A stretch of DNA of 10,511 nucleotides, taken from NCBI GenBank assembly GCA_947457525.1, contig CANGXE010000033.1, positions 1-10,511 of the forward strand. Direction: 5' to 3'. Shown here in pieces: positions 6,454 through 10,511 of the stretch; position 1 is the first letter of the stretch; each line of letters opens with the position of its first letter. Below the pieces are notes generated by a model, which was given only the letters and a program-made list of their open reading frames with translations, ran no database searches and was not told the origin of the DNA. The position numbers were made by a program, and so were the translations under genes. This stretch comes from Bacteroidota bacterium (GTDB lineage: Bacteria > Bacteroidota > Bacteroidia > Chitinophagales > LD1).

Positions 6454-7308
6454 ATGATAACCGAATGGCGAAACGTAGTGCTTCAAAGCAAACACCAACG
6501 TCAGTTTTTAGCTGATGTATATTTTCAACCTAACCAACAGAAAAAATCGGTGATAGTTTTTGCGCATGGGTTTAAAGGATTTAAAGATTGGGGGGCGTTT
6601 AACTTAGCTGCCCAGCATTTTGCAGCACACAATTTTGTGTTTGTGAAATTCAATTTTTCGCATAATGGCACCACCTTAGCAAAGCCTACGGATTTTGCCG
6701 ATTTAGATGCTTTTGGCAACAATAATTTTTCTATTGAGTTAGATGATTTGGGTGTGGTTCTGGATTGGATTAACTCAGCTGATTTTCCGGTGGATGATGC
6801 TGAGGTCAATAAGGAAAACTTAAACTTGATTGGCCATAGCCGTGGTGGCGGAATAGCGATATTGAAAGCGAAAGAAGATAGTCGAGTAAAACAACTTGTC
6901 ACTTGGGCAAGTGTGAATGAGTTTGGTAAGTTTTGGAAACAAGACGAAATGGAACAGATAAAAAAGGATGGAGTGATTTACACGTTAAATGCTCGTACGC
7001 AACAGCAGATGCCGGTGCGCTGGCAGATGTACGAAGATTATTTTAATCATCAAGAACGGTTATATATTCCCGATGCAGTTAAAAATTTGACCATCCCATT
7101 TTTTATTGTGCATGGCATTGGTGACGAGACTGTGCCTTTTTCAGCAGCAGTAGAAATGCATCAATGGAACCCAAAGGCTGAATTGTTGTTATTAGAGAAG
7201 TGCAATCATACTTTTGGTGCAAAACATCCGATGGAAGGTGCGGAGCTACCTGAAGATTTTCTGGATGTATGTGAGGCTACGATTGAATTTTTAAAAGCAA
7301 AGAAGTAA
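6454..7308 (+). CDS. Alpha/beta hydrolase (dienelactone-hydrolase/prolyl-oligopeptidase-like)
   Basis: A 284-residue serine hydrolase with a complete alpha/beta-hydrolase core. VIVFAHGFKGFKDWG (33-47) supplies the HG oxyanion region. The nucleophile elbow is LIGHSRGGG (125-133), with S129. The acid is probably D224 in VHGIGDETVPF (219-229) and the base H252 in KCNHTFGAKHP (249-259). A lid-like insertion rich in charged and aromatic residues lies between about 155 and 210. There is no signal peptide, so it acts in the cytosol, presumably on an ester, thioester or amide; the substrate cannot be told. The GHSRGG elbow and compact size are like proteins annotated as 'alpha/beta fold hydrolase' in Bacteroidota. 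Its stop codon shares one base with the next start (TAATG), so it is translationally coupled to the cytosolic binding-fold protein. That coupling is the best clue that the two handle related small molecules. Confidence 0.9.
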   Translation: MITEWRNVVLQSKHQRQFLADVYFQPNQQKKSVIVFAHGFKGFKDWGAFNLAAQHFAAHNFVFVKFNFSHNGTTLAKPTDFADLDAFGNNNFSIELDDLGVVLDWINSADFPVDDAEVNKENLNLIGHSRGGGIAILKAKEDSRVKQLVTWASVNEFGKFWKQDEMEQIKKDGVIYTLNARTQQQMPVRWQMYEDYFNHQERLYIPDAVKNLTIPFFIVHGIGDETVPFSAAVEMHQWNPKAELLLLEKCNHTFGAKHPMEGAELPEDFLDVCEATIEFLKAKK

Positions 7309-8177
7309 TGAATACAACTATAAAAATTGGGGGAGTAACTGAGCATTTTAACTTGCCTTGGAACTTGGCCGTGGAGCAACAAAAATTTACTCTAGCCAAT
7401 ATAGATTTGAATTGGTTATTTTATCCGGGCGGAACGGGTGTGATGACAGAGGCATTAAGAAGCGGAGAGTTAGATATGGCTATTCTGCTTACGGAGGGAT
7501 TTATTTCTGCTGCTAGTCGTGGGCTTAAAGCCAAAGTGGTGAAAGAGTATATTTCTTCACCTTTGGGTTGGGGTATTTTTACGGGAACTAGTTCTCCTAT
7601 TCAATCCATTTATAGTAAGGCTCCAAAAAAGTATGCCATCAGCAAATTGGGTTCAGGTTCTCACTTAATGGCGATGATTCATGCCGAACAGCGAGGCGAG
7701 AAATTATCTTTAACCGACTTGGTAGAAGTGAAAACTATGGAGGGAGCTATGGAGTCGCTAACAAAGGGTGAGACTCAAATTTTTTATTGGGAAAAATACA
7801 CTACTAAGCCTTTTGTCGAAAACGGAACAGTTCGGATGATTGGCGAGTTCAGTGCGCCTTGGAGTAGTTTCCTAATTGTTGCCACAGACGAAGCATTAGC
7901 TACCAAGCGCGATGCCATTGAAAAAGTATTGGCGGTAATGGACAAAGAGAGTGCTGCCTTTTTAGCCGCAGGTGATATGATAGGTTTGCTTTGCAGTCGA
8001 TTTAAAATGAGTGAAGCGGATGCCACAACCTGGTTGCGCTCTACCACTTGGAGTCATGATTATACCATCCGATTGCAAGGATTAGAAAATGCAAAAAATG
8101 CCTTGGTGAAAATAGGAAGTGTAGCGCAGGATTTGAATGTAGCAGAACTTTGCGACTCTAAAGTTCTGCTAGTTTAA
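7308..8177 (+). CDS. Cytosolic type 2 periplasmic-binding-fold protein (Ca3427-like)
   Basis: A 289-residue protein with the two-lobed fold of ABC-transporter substrate-binding proteins of the nitrate/sulfonate/thiamine-precursor type. IKIGGVTEHFNLPWNLAVEQ (5-24), the G-x-D-M-A-I-L strand (53-60, SGELDMAIL), KYAISKLGSGSHLMA (108-122) and the domain-crossing FYWEKYTTKPF (159-169) are in the expected places. It has no signal peptide or lipobox: residue 5 already starts the first core strand. No permease or ATPase gene is nearby. This agrees with the Ca3427-like group, known from Candida albicans and widespread in bacteria, whose ligand and role are not established as far as I know. It is coupled to the upstream hydrolase by a TAATG overlap and ends two bases before the end of convergent ligA, with no terminator between. 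It could be a ligand sensor, scavenger or enzyme on this fold; that is inference. Confidence 0.85.
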   Translation: MNTTIKIGGVTEHFNLPWNLAVEQQKFTLANIDLNWLFYPGGTGVMTEALRSGELDMAILLTEGFISAASRGLKAKVVKEYISSPLGWGIFTGTSSPIQSIYSKAPKKYAISKLGSGSHLMAMIHAEQRGEKLSLTDLVEVKTMEGAMESLTKGETQIFYWEKYTTKPFVENGTVRMIGEFSAPWSSFLIVATDEALATKRDAIEKVLAVMDKESAAFLAAGDMIGLLCSRFKMSEADATTWLRSTTWSHDYTIRLQGLENAKNALVKIGSVAQDLNVAELCDSKVLLV

Positions 8178-8179
8178 AC

Positions 8180-10291
8180 TCATGCTATCAACTGCAAAAA
8201 TTCATCTTCGGTTAATATCACAATCGTCTCTATCTTCTGTGCTTTAGTTAACTTGCTGCCAGCGTCTTCGCCTACCACCAGATAGTTCAAATTAGCAGAA
8301 ACACTGCTCAGTAATTTCCCTCCATTTTCTTCTACCAATTGCTTGGCCTTGTCGCGGGTGAATTGTTGTAACGAACCGGTAAATAAAAATGTCTTGCCCT
8401 CAAGTTTGTTGTTTTTTGCCAGCGAGTCTTCCGGTCGATTTTCGGTGTTAACACCCAATGCTTTCAATTCTTCGATTAAGTGCACATTGCTTGGTGTTTG
8501 AAAGAAATCAAAAATACTGTGCGCTACTTTCGGTCCGATTCCCTCGATATTGGTGAGCTGCTCTATGCTCATTTGTGTTAAGTCAAAAATTGATTGTACG
8601 TGGCCGGAAATATCTTTAGACGTAGTGACTCCAACGTGGCGAATACCCAGTGCATTTATCAATCGCCAAAGTGGACGATTTTTCGAATCCTCGATACCGG
8701 ACTTTAAGTTGCTCACTGACTTTTCTTTCCAGCCTTCGAGTTGCAAAATATCAGCGTACGGTAATCGATAAATTTCTTCAATGGTTTTAATAAAGTCTCG
8801 TTGAATAAAATCCACCACAATGCTCCGACCAAGGCCGTCAATATCCATTGCGTCTTTACTCACAAAATGAACTGTTCGCTCTTCGGTTTGTGCCGGGCAG
8901 TCGGCATTGTCACAGCGCCAAATCGATTCTTCTTCGGGCTTCACGAGAGGTGATTGGCACGAAGGACATACTTTAGGAAATTCAATTTTGGTTTCTGTGC
9001 CGTTGCGCATTTCGGTGACCACGCCCGCTATGTAAGGAATAACTTCTCCGGCACGTTCTACAATCACCGTGTCATTGATCAAAATATTTTTCTCCAAGAT
9101 GAACTCTTCGTTGTGTAAAGAGATAGAAGAAATGGTGACTCCAGCCAGTGGCACGGGGTCTATTTTTGCCACAGGTGTGATGGCTCCGGTTCTGCCCACT
9201 TGAAACTCTACTTTTAGCAATTTGCTGTGCGCTTGCTTGGCGGCAAACTTATACGCAATCGCCCAACGCGGATGATGCGATGTGCTGCCACATTGTTGCT
9301 GCAAGCGCAATGAATTTACCTTCACCACCATTCCATCTGTTTCAATGGGAAAATCATAGCGCCTCCTGTCCCATGTTTGAATAAACGCATCTACTTCTTC
9401 GGGGCTTTCGCAAACTTTTAATTCTTGCAGCGGAGTTTTGAATCCACATTTGTAGAGCATTTCAATGATCCCTTGGTGAGTACTCAATGTCGTGCCAATC
9501 AAGTTTTTTTCTTGCGCATCTTCAGCAAAGCTGACATGATATAAAATGGCTTCCAAGCCGCGTTGCGCTACTTCGTTGGGGTCTTTCATCCGCAACGAAC
9601 CCGAGGCGGTGTTGCGAGCATTTTGAAATCCTTTTTCACCTCTCGCTATTCGCTCAGCATTTTTCTTTTCAAATGTTTCTTTGGTGATAATCACCTCTCC
9701 GCGGAGTTCGATTTTTGCAATCCCAAACTTTGAAAATGGCGCAGAGAGTGGAATGCTGGCAACGGCTTTTGCGTTGTTGGTGATATCTTCGCCTTGGGTG
9801 CCATCGCCACGTGTGGCAGCGCGCACGAGCATATCATTTTCATAAACCAAAGCAATGCTTGCACCATCAAATTTTGGTTCCACGCAGTAGTCAACAACTG
9901 TGGCGTTGGTCAATTCTTTTACTCTACGATCAAAATCGATGATGTCTGAAATATTGTAGGAGTTTTCGAGCGAAAGCATACTCGCCAAATGGCTCACGGA
10001 TTGAAACTCATCGGTAAGGGCGCGGGCAACACGTTGTGTAGGGGAATCGGGTGAGATGAGGAGTGGGAATTTCAGCTCGAGTTCTTGCAACTTTTTGAAC
10101 AAACGGTCATAATCATAATCAGCAAAAACCGGTTCGTTCAACACGTAGTATCGCCAATCGAAGAAGTTAATTATTAGACGAATTTGGGCAATATCATTTT
10201 CGCCAAAACCCAATAAATCCGGCATGTTTAATCGCTGTCTGAATTGCTCGGCTTTAGCTAAAAGTTGAGCTTGTTGTTCTGCACTATACAT
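8180..10291 (-). CDS. ligA: NAD-dependent DNA ligase
   Basis: Seals nicks in DNA during replication and repair using NAD as adenylate donor. From ATG 10291 the protein has 703 residues. Domains in order: Ia with WRYYVLNEPVFADYDYD (about 46-62), which binds NMN; the nucleotidyl-transferase domain with the adenylated lysine K140 in EPKFDGAS, then TRGDGTQGEDITNN, the RGE strand (197-199) and DGMVVKV; the OB fold (about 355-430); a zinc finger with C442, C445, C460 and C465; helix-hairpin-helix repeats including NIEGIGPKVA (581-590); and a C-terminal BRCT domain (about 629-703, with TGSLQQFTRDKA). All key residues are intact. The frame stays open to an ATG at 10384 (734 residues), but LigA proteins of this group usually begin MY-x-x-E-Q, matching MYSAEQQ at 10291, and the extra 31 residues look unlike a domain. 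The start is therefore likely, not certain. It ends two bases from the convergent binding-fold gene. Confidence 0.96.
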   Translation of the reverse strand: MYSAEQQAQLLAKAEQFRQRLNMPDLLGFGENDIAQIRLIINFFDWRYYVLNEPVFADYDYDRLFKKLQELELKFPLLISPDSPTQRVARALTDEFQSVSHLASMLSLENSYNISDIIDFDRRVKELTNATVVDYCVEPKFDGASIALVYENDMLVRAATRGDGTQGEDITNNAKAVASIPLSAPFSKFGIAKIELRGEVIITKETFEKKNAERIARGEKGFQNARNTASGSLRMKDPNEVAQRGLEAILYHVSFAEDAQEKNLIGTTLSTHQGIIEMLYKCGFKTPLQELKVCESPEEVDAFIQTWDRRRYDFPIETDGMVVKVNSLRLQQQCGSTSHHPRWAIAYKFAAKQAHSKLLKVEFQVGRTGAITPVAKIDPVPLAGVTISSISLHNEEFILEKNILINDTVIVERAGEVIPYIAGVVTEMRNGTETKIEFPKVCPSCQSPLVKPEEESIWRCDNADCPAQTEERTVHFVSKDAMDIDGLGRSIVVDFIQRDFIKTIEEIYRLPYADILQLEGWKEKSVSNLKSGIEDSKNRPLWRLINALGIRHVGVTTSKDISGHVQSIFDLTQMSIEQLTNIEGIGPKVAHSIFDFFQTPSNVHLIEELKALGVNTENRPEDSLAKNNKLEGKTFLFTGSLQQFTRDKAKQLVEENGGKLLSSVSANLNYLVVGEDAGSKLTKAQKIETIVILTEDEFLQLIA

Positions 10292-10472
10292 GGTTGCAAT
10301 TTGCAGCAAAGTTCCGATAAATTGGAGCGAAAATTCCTCTTCATTTTTTAAAAACATTGCAGCACCAATGGCTGTTGATTTCAAAAAAATCTTTAAACGA
10401 TTTACTTTTTACACGTTTTTAGGTTTTCCTTATATATTAGTGACCTATTCGTTCAACCCAAAACCCAAAACT
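10292..10472. other. Divergent intergenic region between ligA and the next gene
   Basis: This 181-base stretch carries the control regions of ligA (minus) and of the gene that starts at 10473 (plus). On the plus strand TATATTAG (10433-10440) is a 7/8 match to TAnnTTTG, about 32 bases before the ATG, but no TTTG lies at the right distance upstream. Bases 10292-10384 stay open in the ligA frame and would be coding if the upstream ATG were used. I see no hairpin terminator, repeat or RNA gene here. Confidence 0.4.
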
Positions 10473-10511
10473 ATGGCAGAGTACACCCGTTTATTTGACA
10501 CCATTTTAGTG
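10473..10511 (+). CDS. Start of a gene cut by the window edge; possibly acyl-CoA ligase
   Basis: An ATG at 10473 opens a frame that runs off the right edge after 13 codons, reading MAEYTRLFDTILV. The gene points away from ligA and has a promoter-like element about 32 bases upstream, so it is probably real. The short motif TRLFD near the N terminus resembles the beginning of long-chain fatty acid-CoA ligases (AMP-forming) in Bacteroidota, as I recall them. Thirteen residues cannot establish this, so the product is a suggestion only. Confidence 0.4.
   Translation, partial: MAEYTRLFDTILV

Noticed and set aside
7308..8177. Component of an ABC import system
   Set aside because: No signal peptide or lipobox, and no permease or ATPase gene in the window, so transport is not supported.
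1..10511. Search for CRISPR arrays, IS ends, long repeats, tRNA or rRNA genes
   Set aside because: None seen on either strand; the window is almost entirely filled with intact single-copy genes.

Overview
The window looks like chromosomal DNA of a member of the Bacteroidota, most likely from the Chitinophagaceae/Sphingobacteriales side. This rests on the protein types: an LspA tail with the long aromatic-rich segment seen in this phylum, a cytosolic Ca3427-like binding protein, a bacterial GH3 protein, and a LigA starting with MYSAEQQ. It also rests on the A+T-rich sequence, start codons without clear Shine-Dalgarno sequences, and promoter-like matches to the Bacteroidota pattern TTTG / TAnnTTTG. 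No tRNA, rRNA, insertion sequence, phage gene or CRISPR array is visible. Gene density is very high; the longest gene-free stretch is about 190 bases.

Layout. Bases 1-276 hold the 3' end of lspA (lipoprotein signal peptidase). A 191-base gap follows with a weak hairpin, a strong intrinsic terminator (382-411) and a plausible promoter (435-463). Next come two overlapping genes for exported thioredoxin-fold proteins (468-941 and 938-1537), a GH3-family acyl-adenylating enzyme (1582-3084), and a soluble four-PAS-domain sensor histidine kinase that must start at TTG (3135-5429). On the minus strand, overlapping the kinase tail by 20 bases, is a long-chain polyprenyl diphosphate synthase (5410-6384). 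A divergent 69-base gap separates it from a plus-strand pair joined by a TAATG junction: an alpha/beta hydrolase (6454-7308) and a substrate-binding-fold protein with no signal peptide (7308-8177). Two bases later the minus-strand ligA (NAD-dependent DNA ligase) ends; it begins at about 10291. The last 39 bases start another plus-strand gene.

How the genes relate. Several are housekeeping: lspA (lipoprotein maturation), the polyprenyl synthase (menaquinone side chain) and ligA (replication and repair). The two thioredoxin-fold proteins are translationally coupled and probably work in the cell envelope on thiol or peroxide chemistry. The hydrolase and the cytosolic binding-fold protein are also coupled, and their joint role is unknown. 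The GH3 protein and the orphan kinase have unknown substrate and signal.

I see no clear new defence or mobile system. The most interesting items are the hydrolase plus cytosolic binding-protein pair, the coupled envelope redox pair, the bacterial GH3 enzyme, the internally repeated PAS modules of the kinase, and a possible small RNA between lspA and the first thioredoxin-fold gene. Assignments rest on motif recognition by eye; no database search was run.
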